Counted from the stretch's first letter, positions 45,232-55,000 are shown. The stretch: DNA of 64,000 nucleotides from Cytobacillus firmus NBRC 15306 (GCF_001591465.1 NZ_BCUY01000007.1:35259-99258), one strand, 5' to 3'. A program made the numbers and translations. The notes: a model not told the origin generated them from the letters alone.

Positions 45232-45723
45232 TTGTTTCTCCAATTCAAGCAGAAGCTGCTTCATTTCAATGCCCCCGCGATAGCCGGTTATAGCACCATT
45301 TTTTCCGATGACACGATGGCATGGGACCGCGATTAACAGCGGATTGGCACCGATTGCTTTCCCTGCTGCCCTTACTGCCTGCGGCCTGTTTATTTTCTCT
45401 GCAATGTCCGAATAAGAGACTGTTTTTCCGTAAGGAATCTTTGCTAATGCCTCCCAGACTTCTTCTTGAAACGGAGTGCCTTTCACATCCAGGTCCATTG
45501 AAAAAACTTGTCTTTTTCCCAGAAGAAATTCCTGTATTTCCATCATGTATGGCTGCAATGCTTCTTTATTTTCCACAAGCACTGCAGCTGGAATAAATTT
45601 TTTCAGCGACCTTTCAAAATCCTTAAACTCCGAGGCGCTTCCTATATAGCAGAGACCCTTTTCTGTTCTAGCCAGATACAGACTCCATTCTCCTTCCTGC
45701 AGGTTCGCCCATTCAATGTTCAT
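45226..45723 (-). CDS. adaB: methylated-DNA-[protein]-cysteine S-methyltransferase
   Basis: Suicidal repair protein that takes methyl groups from O6-methylguanine. The 165-residue product has the active site AVPCHRVIGKNG (acceptor Cys in PCHR) and the FQEEVWEALAKIPYGKT helix before it. It starts 11 bases inside adaA (ATG 45723), so repair protein and regulator are co-translated, as in B. subtilis adaAB. Confidence 0.94.
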   Translation of the reverse strand: MNIEWANLQEGEWSLYLARTEKGLCYIGSASEFKDFERSLKKFIPAAVLVENKEALQPYMMEIQEFLLGKRQVFSMDLDVKGTPFQEEVWEALAKIPYGKTVSYSDIAEKINRPQAVRAAGKAIGANPLLIAVPCHRVIGKNGAITGYRGGIEMKQLLLELEKQG

Positions 45724-46285
45724 TCTTTTTCCTCCCTGTTTTGTTTCGATATGCTGCAGGTGTTGTGCCCAGCTTCTTTTTAAATAAAGAGATAAAATAA
45801 GGGGGGCTGGGGAATCCTGCTGATGCACCGACATCAGCTACCGATTGGTCCCCTGCCTCCAGCAGATAGATGGCTTTTTCGAGCCTGATATCCTGAATAT
45901 ATTCTGTGGGCGACTTCCCGGTGACCCGTTTGAACACCCGCTGCAAATGATAGGGACTTCCATGAAACAGGTCCCCTAATTGATGCAGTGTAATCGGGCC
46001 GCTATAATGCTGGTCGATCCACCCGGTTATTTGCTTAATCCATTCTTCTGCTGGCAGGCTGAGGCCTTCCGGTTTGCAGCGCTTGCACGGTCTGAAATTT
46101 TCCGCCAGTGCTTGAGCAGCATCCTTAAAAATAGCGACATTGCCGATATTCGGGACTCTCGACCGGCACGATGGCCTGCAGAATATCCCTGTCGTTTTAA
46201 CACCATAAAGAAAAAGATCATCATAGGATTTGTCGCAATCCTTTATCGCGTTCCAATATTCTTCCGAAATCTGTTCATAAGCCAA
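45713..46285 (-). CDS. adaA: AdaA methylphosphotriester methyltransferase and transcriptional activator
   Basis: A 190-residue protein with an N-terminal Ada zinc domain (FCRPSCRSRVP and FRPCKRCKP provide the four Cys, one of which accepts the methyl group from a phosphotriester) and a C-terminal AraC-type HTH (about 95-185). Methylation turns it into an activator of ada and alkA. It is divergent from alkA over a 119-base region, the classical adaptive-response layout in Bacillus. Confidence 0.94.
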   Translation of the reverse strand: MAYEQISEEYWNAIKDCDKSYDDLFLYGVKTTGIFCRPSCRSRVPNIGNVAIFKDAAQALAENFRPCKRCKPEGLSLPAEEWIKQITGWIDQHYSGPITLHQLGDLFHGSPYHLQRVFKRVTGKSPTEYIQDIRLEKAIYLLEAGDQSVADVGASAGFPSPPYFISLFKKKLGTTPAAYRNKTGRKKNEH

Positions 46286-46404
46286 ATGCGCTCACCTCTG
46301 CTAAAAAGTATACACAAAAAATACTCATTATCAGCTGATTCCTATATGTAAACGCAAGATAACGTAATCCTGAGGACTTACAATAAAGAAAAGGAGGAAT
46401 CAAA

Positions 46405-47325
46405 ATGAGCTCTCACTCTGTTAACTGGAAAGAGGATGAAAATGGCCTGGTCATTTTCACTCCGCATGATTTCAGCTTTTCAGAAAACCTGCGATACTTA
46501 TCAAGATCGGCAAATGAATGTCTTTATGAAATTTCCGGCGAGACAATTAGACGCGCCCTTGTCATCGGGAATGAAAAGCTGCTGATTGAAATAAGTGCCG
46601 GGTCAGATCAGTTCCTATCCGTCGGCATTCATAAGCCCGTCACGCATCAAATGAAAGAGGAGATAGCGGAATATATTCATGATTGGTTCGACCTGGGATT
46701 CAGCCTGACACCATTTTATAAGATGGCACAATCAGATCCCTTGCTGAAAAAGCCTGCAGAGCAATTTTTCGGGCTGAGAGTTATGGGAATTCCCGATTTA
46801 TTCGAGGCTCTGGCCTGGGGAATCCTCGGGCAGCAGATTAACCTTACATATGCGTATACACTAAAACGGCGGCTTGTTGAAAAATATGGGGAGTCGCTGG
46901 AAAACGGCAGGAGCAAATACTGGCTCTTCCCTGCAGCGGAAACGATTGCCGGGTTAACTATCGAAGATTTGGCCGACTTAAAAATGACCGTCAAAAAATG
47001 TGAATATCTGATTGACACAGCCCGCTTAATTGCAAACGGCAAGCTGTCGAAAGTGGACCTGCTTAAAGAGGCAGATGTAAAAGCTGCAGAAAAAAAGCTG
47101 ACCAAAATACGCGGCATCGGCCCCTGGACCGCCCATTATGTCCTCATGCGGTGCCTGCGCTTCCCGAACGCTTTTCCTATCGATGATGTCGGACTGCATA
47201 ATGCGATTAAAGTGATCACAGGATCTGAAAGGAAACCGGCGAGAGAGGAAATCCTGAAATATTCAGCTCGCTGGGAGAATTGGGAAGCGTATGCTACTTT
47301 TTATTTGTGGAGAGTGTTATATTAA
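46405..47325 (+). CDS. alkA: DNA-3-methyladenine glycosylase II
   Basis: A 306-residue base-excision enzyme that removes 3-methyladenine and related lesions. HhH motif TKIRGIGPWTAHYVLMRCL followed by the catalytic Asp in FPIDDVGL marks the HhH-GPD fold; an AlkA_N-like domain precedes it. ATG 46405 with an AAAAGGAGG site. Candidate TACAAT -10 at 46379-46384 lacks a good -35 and GCAAG lies just upstream of that position, consistent with activation by methylated AdaA but not proof. Confidence 0.92.
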   Translation: MSSHSVNWKEDENGLVIFTPHDFSFSENLRYLSRSANECLYEISGETIRRALVIGNEKLLIEISAGSDQFLSVGIHKPVTHQMKEEIAEYIHDWFDLGFSLTPFYKMAQSDPLLKKPAEQFFGLRVMGIPDLFEALAWGILGQQINLTYAYTLKRRLVEKYGESLENGRSKYWLFPAAETIAGLTIEDLADLKMTVKKCEYLIDTARLIANGKLSKVDLLKEADVKAAEKKLTKIRGIGPWTAHYVLMRCLRFPNAFPIDDVGLHNAIKVITGSERKPAREEILKYSARWENWEAYATFYLWRVLY

Positions 47326-47370
47326 ATTATTTTGCACTGTGCCATTGCCGCAAATCTACGTGATGCGGAG

Positions 47371-47500
47371 TGGCAGATAAAATGTAATTCTGGCCGATTT
47401 ACTTTTGAAAGTGACCGATAAAATAAAAATCCGGCCGCAATCCTTAACTCTTTGCCCGATATAACGAAACCTGGCCGATTTCAGCAGCCGATTGACCTAT
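47371..47500 (+). repeat. GGCCGAT-type repeats at about 20-21 bp spacing (family B, copy 2)
   Basis: Variants of TGGCCGAT start at about 47371, 47391, 47412, 47432, 47453, 47472 and 47485. The first six are 19-21 bases apart, roughly two helical turns. The stretch is not coding and lies between alkA and the YitT gene. It matches the block at 8.0 kb in core and spacing. Confidence 0.75.
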
Positions 47501-47518
47501 AAATGACAAAAGCACAGT

Positions 47519-47547
47519 AAAAGGCCGTCAATTAACGGCCTTTTTAC
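47519..47547. terminator. bidirectional terminator between alkA and yitT-like genes
   Basis: AAAAGGCCGT and ACGGCCTTTT arms with a 6-base loop; T-runs on both strands. It overlaps the 3' end of the YitT-family gene. Confidence 0.88.
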
Positions 47548-48130
47548 TACTTATATCAAATTCAAGCTTGTAAATGAGATCAATCATCCGCGTCCCGATC
47601 ATCTGGCAGATCACCGCATGAACAATAACCTTCCAGTCCACGACAACCCCTGTAAGCAAAAGCAGGCTGCCATTTATGTAAAACAGCGTCCGTCCCGGCG
47701 CACTTCCTCTTGCTTTGGAAATGATTAATGCCAGGATATCCATTCCCCCTGACGAAGCGCCCATCCGGAATAAAATGCCGACTCCAACTCCAAAGACTGC
47801 TGCTCCAAGCAAAAGATCCAGGAAGACCGGATTCAGCGGTTCCGTTATGTATGGAGTCAGAAAATCAATCGTAACCGAAGTAACCGAAACACAAAACAGC
47901 GTCCAGAACACACTGCTTTTCCCGAGCCATTTGGCCGCTGCCAGCAGCAGGCCCGCATTCAAAACCCACAATGTCACCGAGTAGGGGGTGTCCAATAGAT
48001 AATTGAATAAAACTGCCAGACTCGCCGCTCCGCCGGAAGGGATAAAATGCGGAAACAGGAAAAAGGTCATCGCGATTCCCTGAATGCCGGCAGCTATTCC
48101 TAAAATCAAAGATTTATAGAGTACGTGCAT
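47528..48130 (-). CDS. YitT-family membrane protein (short form)
   Basis: A 200-residue protein with five to six helices; LILGIAAGIQGIAMTFFLFP and GASSGGMDILALIISKARG are the family motifs. It lacks the C-terminal DUF2179 domain of full-length YitT proteins (about 280 residues), as do some Bacillus paralogues. Function unknown. Confidence 0.87.
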   Translation of the reverse strand: MHVLYKSLILGIAAGIQGIAMTFFLFPHFIPSGGAASLAVLFNYLLDTPYSVTLWVLNAGLLLAAAKWLGKSSVFWTLFCVSVTSVTIDFLTPYITEPLNPVFLDLLLGAAVFGVGVGILFRMGASSGGMDILALIISKARGSAPGRTLFYINGSLLLLTGVVVDWKVIVHAVICQMIGTRMIDLIYKLEFDISSKKAVN

Positions 48131-48209
48131 AACAAAAACTCCTTAACTTTTTTCCTCACTCTATCTTATAATATTTTCATAGAAGACGAAACCGTGTGAG
48201 GTGAATAGA

Positions 48210-48719
48210 ATGGCCATTCCTTTTGAAACAGACCGGCTCCAGCTCCGGACCATGAAGCCCGATGACCTGGATGCAATTTATGAGATTTGGGGCAATCCTG
48301 AGGTAATGAAACACTGCGGCGGCGACAGTCCAAGAAGCCGAATCCAGCGCTCCATTGACTTTTACCGGAGGCTGCAGAATGAAAAAGGCTACTCTGTTTA
48401 TACTGTTTTGCTAAAAGAATCCTCCTTCATCATCGGGGTTTGCGGGTTTAACCCGGCTGAAAATGAACACGAAGTCGAGCTCCTCTATCATTTTAATCAG
48501 CATTACTGGGGCAAGGGGTATGCTGCTGAAGCTGCGGCTGCATGCGTGGCGGCTTTAAGGAATAGTGGCCTGAATGTGCGGAAAATATCCGCGGCGGTGG
48601 ATCCGGCCAACCCTGCATCCGGAAAGGTGCTCGAAAAAATCGGCATGACTGCGGCTGGCGTGAAGTGGTTTGAAGATACACAGCAGGAAGAACTCTGTTA
48701 TGAAATGGAATTTACGTAA
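48210..48719 (+). CDS. GNAT acetyltransferase (RimJ/RimL type)
   Basis: 169 residues from ATG 48210 with a GAGGTGAATAGA site. FETDRLQLRTMKPDDLDAIYE opens the fold, and the acetyl-CoA loop is in HYWGKGYAAEAAAACV (Q/RxxGxG/A variant). Probably acetylates a protein N-terminus or small amine. Monocistronic; followed by the PepX-like terminator on the opposite strand. Confidence 0.9.
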   Translation: MAIPFETDRLQLRTMKPDDLDAIYEIWGNPEVMKHCGGDSPRSRIQRSIDFYRRLQNEKGYSVYTVLLKESSFIIGVCGFNPAENEHEVELLYHFNQHYWGKGYAAEAAAACVAALRNSGLNVRKISAAVDPANPASGKVLEKIGMTAAGVKWFEDTQQEELCYEMEFT

Positions 48720-48735
48720 ACAATTGTCCACCTTA

Positions 48736-48768
48736 AATAAAAAACGAGTCTGCACTTGCTGCAGACCC
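48736..48768 (-). terminator. terminator of the S15 peptidase gene
   Basis: Minus-strand GTCTGCA and TGCAGAC with a 5-base loop, then GTTTTTTATTT. Confidence 0.88.
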
Positions 48769-48783
48769 GCCTCTTCTATTCTA

Positions 48784-50673
48784 TTAAAATCCAACTGCTT
48801 TTTTTCCGCCCACAACAGGAAGGCTGATATAACTTTGCCCCAGTTTCACTTCAAATGTCGCGCCTGTTGCTGAAGGAATGGCACGTCTTCGATCGCTTCC
48901 GGCGATAATGATGCCAATTCGGTGACCTTCCTTAAATACATAGTCTTCAGGCAAAACATCCCATTCAAACTTATAATTCTTGCCCTCTTTTAAAGGTTCG
49001 TCCTTCTCAATCGTTTTCCAGTTTTGCGGATCGAACCAGCCTCTTGTCACAACTTCATATGGTGCTGTGTGAGTGGTTTTCTCTGTTTCTTTGTAGCAGG
49101 CATCATCTGTTGAGCTGCTTTCTCCCCAGCAGGTTTCTGCATCAAGTGTCCGGATACCCTCTCCCGGACCCTCATGATTGATGCGGGTATCTGTTCCATA
49201 GTCTACAATGAGAACTGTTAAGTTGGAGTCTTCTTTATCTACCTTTGCCCGGAGTGAAATTTCAGGTATGCCGCTCAAACGGACGTCTTCTTTAAGCCGT
49301 GGAGATAAAAATGCCAGGCGGTCGCTTTTGACAGCTGTTTCATTCGTGACCATCTGCTGCTCCGTTTGTTTTGGGTTATCTGTAAAAGATTGTTTAAAAT
49401 TGCCCTTCACAGGTCCTGTTGTCAGCGTGCCATTTGTCTGGTCATTCTCGCCTGGTGCCAGACGGATCTTGACATCTGCCGCATTTTGATCCGGCCAGGA
49501 AGCTTGAGTTTCCCAATGATCTGCGCCTCTTTCAATATCAACAGCAGGTTCATCCATAATGCCATTCTCCATATCCCTCAGCCAGTAATCAAACCAGCGG
49601 TGAAGGGTATCAACCCACTCTGCCCTGCGGAAGTCAAATGGATCGACATGGCCGGTTTGAGTGAGCCATAATTTACGCGGTACATCTTCTTTCGCAAGGG
49701 CTGTCCACCAGTCTGCAAGGTGATTCATTTTCACATTGTAATCGTTTAATCCATGGACCGCAAACACACTTGCTTTTACGTTTTTAACGTCTTTCACGTA
49801 ATTTCGTTCATCCCAAAACTCATTATAATCGCCTGATGGATCATCCGCTTCTGAGTTCAAGCGATCGAACACCGGCTTGCAGGCCTCTTTGCGGGAGCTG
49901 CTGGCAACTCTGCTGGCCAGGCCGCCTGGCCCGTTGTTGTAATATGTAAGTCCCTCATAGCGGTAATAATTGTACCAGCTGCTTATGGCGCCAATTGGAA
50001 CAATGGTCTTTAAGCCTTCCACTCCTGTAGCGGCAACCCCATTGGCCAGTGTACCATCATAGGACTTTCCAATCATGCCGACATTCCCGGTTGTCCATTC
50101 TGCTTTTACTTCTTTATGATCTTGATCCCATGCTTTTGCTCTGCCATTCATCCAGTCAATTACAACACGGATGCTCTCAATCTCTTCATATCCGCCAGTT
50201 GTCGGGCAGCCATCAGAATTGTTCGTTCCAACCATCTCGGGCAAAGCTACAGCATACCCTCTTGGAACAAAATAATTATCATAAAATAGAGGAAACTTCT
50301 CATTCACACCATCCTTGTCCCGGTCTTTCACTTCACTTTCATTTCCGCGCCCAAGACTCTCATAGTATGGGCTCGCATCCATGATCACGGGAACCTTCAA
50401 TCCTTCTTCTGTTTCTTTCGGACGGATGATATCTACGGCAATCCGGTCTGCTTTTCCGTTTTCATCCGAATCAAGTGTGGACTCGACATAGACTGTCTCA
50501 CGAATCGCCTCTTCATACGAATAAATTGGCTGAGACTTTACCTCCTCGATTTGTGCTGCCTGTACAGGCTTTTCTTTCGCAGCTGCATTTGCAGGCGTGT
50601 AGGCAAGTGATGATAGAGTCATAGAAATGACCGCTAACACAGCAGCAGGTCTGAGAAGCTTTTTCTTTTTCAT
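48784..50673 (-). CDS. secreted Xaa-Pro dipeptidyl-peptidase-like S15 hydrolase
   Basis: A 629-residue exported protein: signal peptide (KKKKLLRPAAVLAVISMTLS to AANA), alpha/beta hydrolase core and a C-terminal jelly-roll domain (about 430-625). The nucleophile elbow is GMIGKSYDGTLANG, and the late LTQTGHVDPF supplies the likely His. S15 members release Xaa-Pro dipeptides from extracellular peptides; CocE-like esterases share the fold. It is monocistronic. Confidence 0.9.
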   Translation of the reverse strand: MKKKKLLRPAAVLAVISMTLSSLAYTPANAAAKEKPVQAAQIEEVKSQPIYSYEEAIRETVYVESTLDSDENGKADRIAVDIIRPKETEEGLKVPVIMDASPYYESLGRGNESEVKDRDKDGVNEKFPLFYDNYFVPRGYAVALPEMVGTNNSDGCPTTGGYEEIESIRVVIDWMNGRAKAWDQDHKEVKAEWTTGNVGMIGKSYDGTLANGVAATGVEGLKTIVPIGAISSWYNYYRYEGLTYYNNGPGGLASRVASSSRKEACKPVFDRLNSEADDPSGDYNEFWDERNYVKDVKNVKASVFAVHGLNDYNVKMNHLADWWTALAKEDVPRKLWLTQTGHVDPFDFRRAEWVDTLHRWFDYWLRDMENGIMDEPAVDIERGADHWETQASWPDQNAADVKIRLAPGENDQTNGTLTTGPVKGNFKQSFTDNPKQTEQQMVTNETAVKSDRLAFLSPRLKEDVRLSGIPEISLRAKVDKEDSNLTVLIVDYGTDTRINHEGPGEGIRTLDAETCWGESSSTDDACYKETEKTTHTAPYEVVTRGWFDPQNWKTIEKDEPLKEGKNYKFEWDVLPEDYVFKEGHRIGIIIAGSDRRRAIPSATGATFEVKLGQSYISLPVVGGKKAVGF

Positions 50674-50879
50674 GTAATCCCTCCTCTACTATTTGCCACT
50701 CATTATATTTCGAGAGCGGAAATATTAATAGATTACTTTTTCCTAAAATTCAATATTTGTCAAAAAATGTTTTTTAGAAGGAATAGGAGGAAAGTCTTGT
50801 AAGTGAGAGCTTCGCCAGTTTTGCTGAAGTTGAATCTGAGGGAGGGAATCGGCAGGAGCTTACCGCCAGTTTTTATTTA

Positions 50880-50914
50880 AAAAAAGCCTGGCACTCATCA
50901 AGAGCACCAGACTA
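50880..50914 (-). terminator. terminator of the YeeE/YedE gene
   Basis: Minus-strand stem GTCTGGTGCTC-TTGAT-GAGTGCCAGGC (with G-U pairs) followed by TTTTTTT. Confidence 0.85.
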
Positions 50915-50918
50915 TCCA

Positions 50919-52181
50919 TTAACAAACCGAATCTGTAGATTTCGGGTTCTTCAATCCAAACAGCGGACGGATGAACAGAGCAACCCCGGTTCCAAGCATC
51001 GCCATGATCGCCCATACCCAGCCGTGCAGGCTGAAGGATGCAATTCCGCCAAAGTAGGCGCCGATGTTACATCCGAATGCAAGACGGGAACCATATCCCA
51101 TCAGCAGTCCGCCGACAATCGCAGCACCTGCGACACCCGGTTTAATTTTCCCTGGCTTGAATGTTCCCTGTGATGCCGCTGAAATAAAGGCACCCAGGAT
51201 GATGCCGAAGTTCATAACACTTGTAGAATCAGCAAGCACTGTGTTTTTCAATGCCGCTAAGTTCGGATCTGATGCAAAGTATCCCCATGATGTAACATCG
51301 ATTCCCATTGCCATCAGCGTTTTTCCGCCCCATAGCGCGAACGCGGATGTGATGCCCCAAGGCGTTCCGCGGATCGTCAAAGTCAATGCATTAAGCAAAG
51401 CCAATACTATTGCCGCTGCGAACAATGGCCATGAGCCTCGCAGGATTTTTTTCCAGCCGGCCGTTGTAGGCAAAGCTTTCATCATTGGTGCTTTGCGCTT
51501 TTTCGCAATTTGCAGGGTCACCCAATAAATCAATGCAAACAAAGCAAGCTGGACCACCAATGCCCCTCCATATCCGAGTCCCGTAGAGGTAGCCAGGGAG
51601 ATTGGCGGCAATGACGGTGTTTCTTCTATCCAAAATGAGAAGTGGTACGCTCCAATCGTGGAACCAGCGATGAAAGAAATCAGTGTCAGGATCATGGAGG
51701 ATTGCCCTCCGCCTACAGAATATAAAGTACCGGATGCACAGCCATTCCCAAGCTGCATCCCTATTCCAAAAATAAAGGAACCAAACAGGACGCTGACTCC
51801 TACAGGAGACACATATCCTTTAGGCTCAATTCCTGTAAAACTGAAGCCTGTGCTTAAAATAATCGCAAATAAAGCTGAAGCAACTGCCAGCATCAGCATA
51901 TGCGCCTGCAGGCCTTGCCCGTTCCCTACGCTTGCAAAGCGCCTGAATGCAGATGTGAAGCCAAAGCGGGCATGAAGCAAGGTCATGCCGAGTGCAATTC
52001 CAATAATAAATAGAACTCCCTGTGTCATGTTCGCTTTATTTATAATGAAAATGAACAAAATGATAGCTGCAAGAACACCAGCTGCAACGAAAGGCTTTTG
52101 AATCGGATTTAAGTTTGAAACAACTGTTGTTGGTGCTGAAATCCATGATTTATTTTTCATTTCAACTTGAGCCAACCTCAT
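50919..52181 (-). CDS. YeeE/YedE-family sulfur (thiosulfate) transporter
   Basis: A 420-residue protein with about ten helices in two halves. The conserved cysteine motifs GNGCASGTLYSVGGG (half 1) and FGCNIGAYFGG (half 2) line the thiosulfate conduit in YeeE. It should import thiosulfate or another sulfur anion. No TusA-like or rhodanese partner is adjacent. ATG 52181 sits close to AAAAGGAG; TTG 52175 is an alternative. Confidence 0.9.
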   Translation of the reverse strand: MRLAQVEMKNKSWISAPTTVVSNLNPIQKPFVAAGVLAAIILFIFIINKANMTQGVLFIIGIALGMTLLHARFGFTSAFRRFASVGNGQGLQAHMLMLAVASALFAIILSTGFSFTGIEPKGYVSPVGVSVLFGSFIFGIGMQLGNGCASGTLYSVGGGQSSMILTLISFIAGSTIGAYHFSFWIEETPSLPPISLATSTGLGYGGALVVQLALFALIYWVTLQIAKKRKAPMMKALPTTAGWKKILRGSWPLFAAAIVLALLNALTLTIRGTPWGITSAFALWGGKTLMAMGIDVTSWGYFASDPNLAALKNTVLADSTSVMNFGIILGAFISAASQGTFKPGKIKPGVAGAAIVGGLLMGYGSRLAFGCNIGAYFGGIASFSLHGWVWAIMAMLGTGVALFIRPLFGLKNPKSTDSVC

Positions 52182-52338
52182 TCACTCCTTTTCTTATCAC
52201 TTTAGTCGGATTAAAGTGATATTTTATACTATATTTTTTTAAAAGTAAATGGTGAATTTTTCTCCATCCCGAAGATTTCCTGATATAATTATATCTTTGG
52301 AGAGTCATAATTTTACAGACAGGAAAGGAAAGATATCA

Positions 52339-53754
52339 TTGTTTAAGCGGTTAAAATGGCCTTCGTGGGCAGTATTCTGCCTCTTCATTATGGGCATCTA
52401 TTTTTTCATCAGCTCTGGAGCTGACACCAGCCTCCAGGCCTTTTCCAGAACAGAAACAACTTCCCCGGCAGCTTTCCCCGGATTAAACCTAGAAACCCGG
52501 ACAAAGGAAACGAAATCTTATACCCTTGCGATCAGTACTCCGATCACTGAAATTGAGAATTTGAACAAACCCATGAAAGAATGGATCCAAATTCAGGAAA
52601 AGGATTTCCTGGAACTTGTGAAGGCAAACAGGCAGGTGCTGGACAGCGAAGAATTTCGTGCGCATCTCAATATCAAGGCTGAGCCGAAAAAAGTCTCCGA
52701 TACCATGTACACCCTGGTATTTGAAGCCTACCAGTACACCGGCGGCGCCAATGGGCAGGCAGCGGTCAAAACGTTCACGATTGACCTTGCGAATCAGAAA
52801 ATGGTGCAGCTTGCCGATGTTTTCCATATGGATGAGGAGTCCCTGACAACACTCAGGACGATGATAACAAACCAAATTGGCCAGAAGGAAGAACTCCAGA
52901 ACTATCTGTTTGATGACCTGCTTGACGAAGCGCTTGAAAATCCGTCGAGCTGGAAATGGTCACTGAGCGGCAAGAATTTCACGCTTTATTTTAACGAGTA
53001 TGAAATTGCTGCCGGTGCAGCCGGAGCGGTCAAAGTAAAAATTCCAGTCGAACAAATTCGTTCCCTCTTAAAGGATGAAATTGTCCAGCACTTGAAGCTA
53101 CCTGAACCGGAAGCGAGCGAACCCGAAACCGCTCCGCTGGATCCAAACGGCAAGTATATTGCCCTTACCTTTGATGATGGGCCGCACCCGAAAGTCACAC
53201 CGCTTATACTGGATATTTTAAAAAAGCATAACGCAAAGGCTACCTTCTATATGCTTGGCAGTCAAGCGCAATTCTATCCTGCTCTCGCAAGCCAAGTGGC
53301 TGAAGAAGGCCATGAAATCGGAAATCACAGTGACAGCCATGCGGACCTTTCTTCCCTTGGCGAAAAAGAAATCCGAAAAGAAATGGAAGAGGCCAGTACA
53401 AAAATCAAAGAAGCAAGCGGCCAGCTTCCCGCAACCGTCCGCCCGCCTTATGGGGCCATGAATGAAGATGTGAAGAAGATTGCCGGAATGGCTCATACAC
53501 CGCTTATTCTATGGTCGGTCGATTCACTGGATTGGAAAACACTCAATGCCTCGGCTATTCAAAAAATCGTGAAGGCTAATGCTGTGCCAGGCTCTATCGT
53601 CTTGATGCACGATATCCACAAGCCAACTGCTGAAGCACTTCCAGACCTGCTGACGCATCTGGAAAAAGAGGGCTACGAGTTCATAACAGTCTCCCAGCTT
53701 CTATCCCTGCAGGAACAGGAAGTGACCGGTACGTTTTTTGGAAAACGATCATAA
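52339..53754 (+). CDS. PdaC-like membrane-anchored polysaccharide deacetylase
   Basis: 471 residues from TTG 52339 (AGGAAAGGAAAGATATCA site), with one N-terminal anchor (about 11-25), a DUF4163-DUF3298 region (about 50-245) and a NodB domain (about 270-460). NodB motifs: TFDDGPHP near 276, NHSDSH near 328, RPPYG near 368, LWSVDSLDW and VLMHDIH. The architecture is that of B. subtilis PdaC, which deacetylates peptidoglycan or chitooligosaccharides at the cell surface. A strong terminator follows. Confidence 0.92.
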   Translation: MFKRLKWPSWAVFCLFIMGIYFFISSGADTSLQAFSRTETTSPAAFPGLNLETRTKETKSYTLAISTPITEIENLNKPMKEWIQIQEKDFLELVKANRQVLDSEEFRAHLNIKAEPKKVSDTMYTLVFEAYQYTGGANGQAAVKTFTIDLANQKMVQLADVFHMDEESLTTLRTMITNQIGQKEELQNYLFDDLLDEALENPSSWKWSLSGKNFTLYFNEYEIAAGAAGAVKVKIPVEQIRSLLKDEIVQHLKLPEPEASEPETAPLDPNGKYIALTFDDGPHPKVTPLILDILKKHNAKATFYMLGSQAQFYPALASQVAEEGHEIGNHSDSHADLSSLGEKEIRKEMEEASTKIKEASGQLPATVRPPYGAMNEDVKKIAGMAHTPLILWSVDSLDWKTLNASAIQKIVKANAVPGSIVLMHDIHKPTAEALPDLLTHLEKEGYEFITVSQLLSLQEQEVTGTFFGKRS

Positions 53755-53763
53755 GCATTCAGC

Positions 53764-53798
53764 AAAACGCTCAGGATTCTTCCTGAGCGTTTCTTTTT
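53764..53798 (+). terminator. terminator of the PdaC-like gene
   Basis: AAACGCTCAGG and CCTGAGCGTTT with a 6-base loop, followed by CTTTTT. The stop codon of the minus-strand GNAT remnant abuts it. Confidence 0.9.
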
Positions 53799-54224
53799 AC
53801 GTTCCTGTCCCCTTTTCATAAAAGGGAATGGAGCCGCCGCCCGCCCCGTACACCTCTCCTCGATGCGCCCAGCCGTATTTTTCATAATACCCTTCCAAAT
53901 CCGTCTGAAGATAGAGTTTTTTAAATCCAAGCTTCGAGCGCCAAGCTGCTTCCCTCTGAAGTCCGGGTCAATGTACAGACATGCCAGCCACGGATGCAAA
54001 TCCTGCCGGCTATTAAGATCATTGCGGATTAATGCATACGTGCCAATGATTTGCTCATCCTGGATGGCTGCATAAAACCTCGGGATCCCGTCCTCTGTTT
54101 TCCCGGAGTGAATCATGCAATCCTGGTAAAAAGTGAAGTTTTCTTCTGTTCCCCACTTCTCCCAGAAAAATTGAACTGCGCTATCCAATAAATGTGGATG
54201 TTCGTGAACTGCGATAATTTTCAT
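53797..54224 (-). pseudogene. GNAT acetyltransferase with a small frame-breaking deletion
   Basis: The first two thirds, from MKIIAVHEHPHLL to the acetyl-CoA loop DFRGKQLGA, read normally from ATG 54224 (GGGAGGA site). After that the frame is wrong, but a different frame continues with SKLGFKKLYLQTDLEGYYEK and ends GGGSIPFYEKGTGT then TAA. About a dozen residues of the helix after the loop are missing together with a frame change, so a deletion of about 37 bases is inferred. The coding potential on both sides is normal, so the loss is recent. Confidence 0.78.
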
Positions 54225-54521
54225 TGTCATTCCTCCCGCATTACTTATTCCTCCCTGGTTTTTGATAATTCCTTTTTTGGGTGGCGGAACTTTCTTGATG
54301 ACCAGCGGGGATTAAGAGGCTGTTTGCTTGCGGCATGCTGATTAGAGGGGGATAGTTGGATTGTTTATTGCCGTTCACTGGACCTGCACTTAGCAAATAA
54401 GACTTTGGGTTGTCGAAAGAATTTAGCAGGCGAACACTATGAGAGGGAACCTTTAAATGGTAAAATGAAGAAGTCGATAGGTTGCCCACCCCTCATTCCA
54501 CAGAAAGGGGGATGGGCTCAA

Positions 54522-54776
54522 ATGGCGAAAAAGAAAAAAACTATAACTCACGCTGAAGCCAAGGCTGAAAAAACCAAAGCTGAAGCAAACAAGATTAAAG
54601 CTGAAGGGAAGTCCCAGCTTGTAAGAGCTTGGATGCCTCTGATGTTAGCTGCATTTTTGCTTTTAGCAATTATTGCAGCTCCCTCATTTGGGATAGACTT
54701 GTTGCCATACTTCCAAGCAATTGGAAATTCACTAAATGCTATTCCAGTAGCACCGCTGCATCTGCAGCAACCATAA
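54522..54776 (+). CDS. small membrane protein with Lys/Ala-rich N-terminus
   Basis: An 84-residue product from ATG 54522 (AAAGGGGG site 10 bases upstream). The first 32 residues are an imperfect repeat, AEAKAEKTKAEANKIKAEGK, likely a basic amphipathic helix in the cytosol; one membrane helix follows (about 37-55), then a short Pro-rich external tail. No family recognised. It may belong to the adjacent phage-like segment. Confidence 0.55.
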   Translation: MAKKKKTITHAEAKAEKTKAEANKIKAEGKSQLVRAWMPLMLAAFLLLAIIAAPSFGIDLLPYFQAIGNSLNAIPVAPLHLQQP

Positions 54777-54971
54777 GCAACACCTTAGAAACACTTAAGT
54801 AATACCTAACAAACATATCATATGGAACATATACCCGAAATATACGAGCCGGAAAGCTGAAAATGCGGACTGACTATCTGCAGAAGTAAGTATGCCGCCT
54901 GTCTTGACACGTTACTCCACTCACAGGGGCTGGGAGTTGATCGGGGAAAGTTCCTATGGTATAAGGGCAAC
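54777..54971. other. intergenic stretch, no gene recognised
   Basis: About 195 bases after the small membrane protein. A plus-strand frame through 54892-55152 has no ribosome binding site and crosses the terminator of the candidate minus-strand RNA, so it is not accepted. Confidence 0.6.
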
Positions 54972-55000
54972 AAAAAAAGCCCGGATGACTAGTCCGGACT
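54972..55000 (-). terminator. terminator of the candidate small RNA
   Basis: Eight-pair stem with one G-U, 7-base loop and seven following T residues on the minus strand. Confidence 0.8.

Noticed and set aside
54241..54489. 82-codon minus-strand frame
   Set aside because: Low-quality start, no family similarity and composition unlike neighbouring genes.
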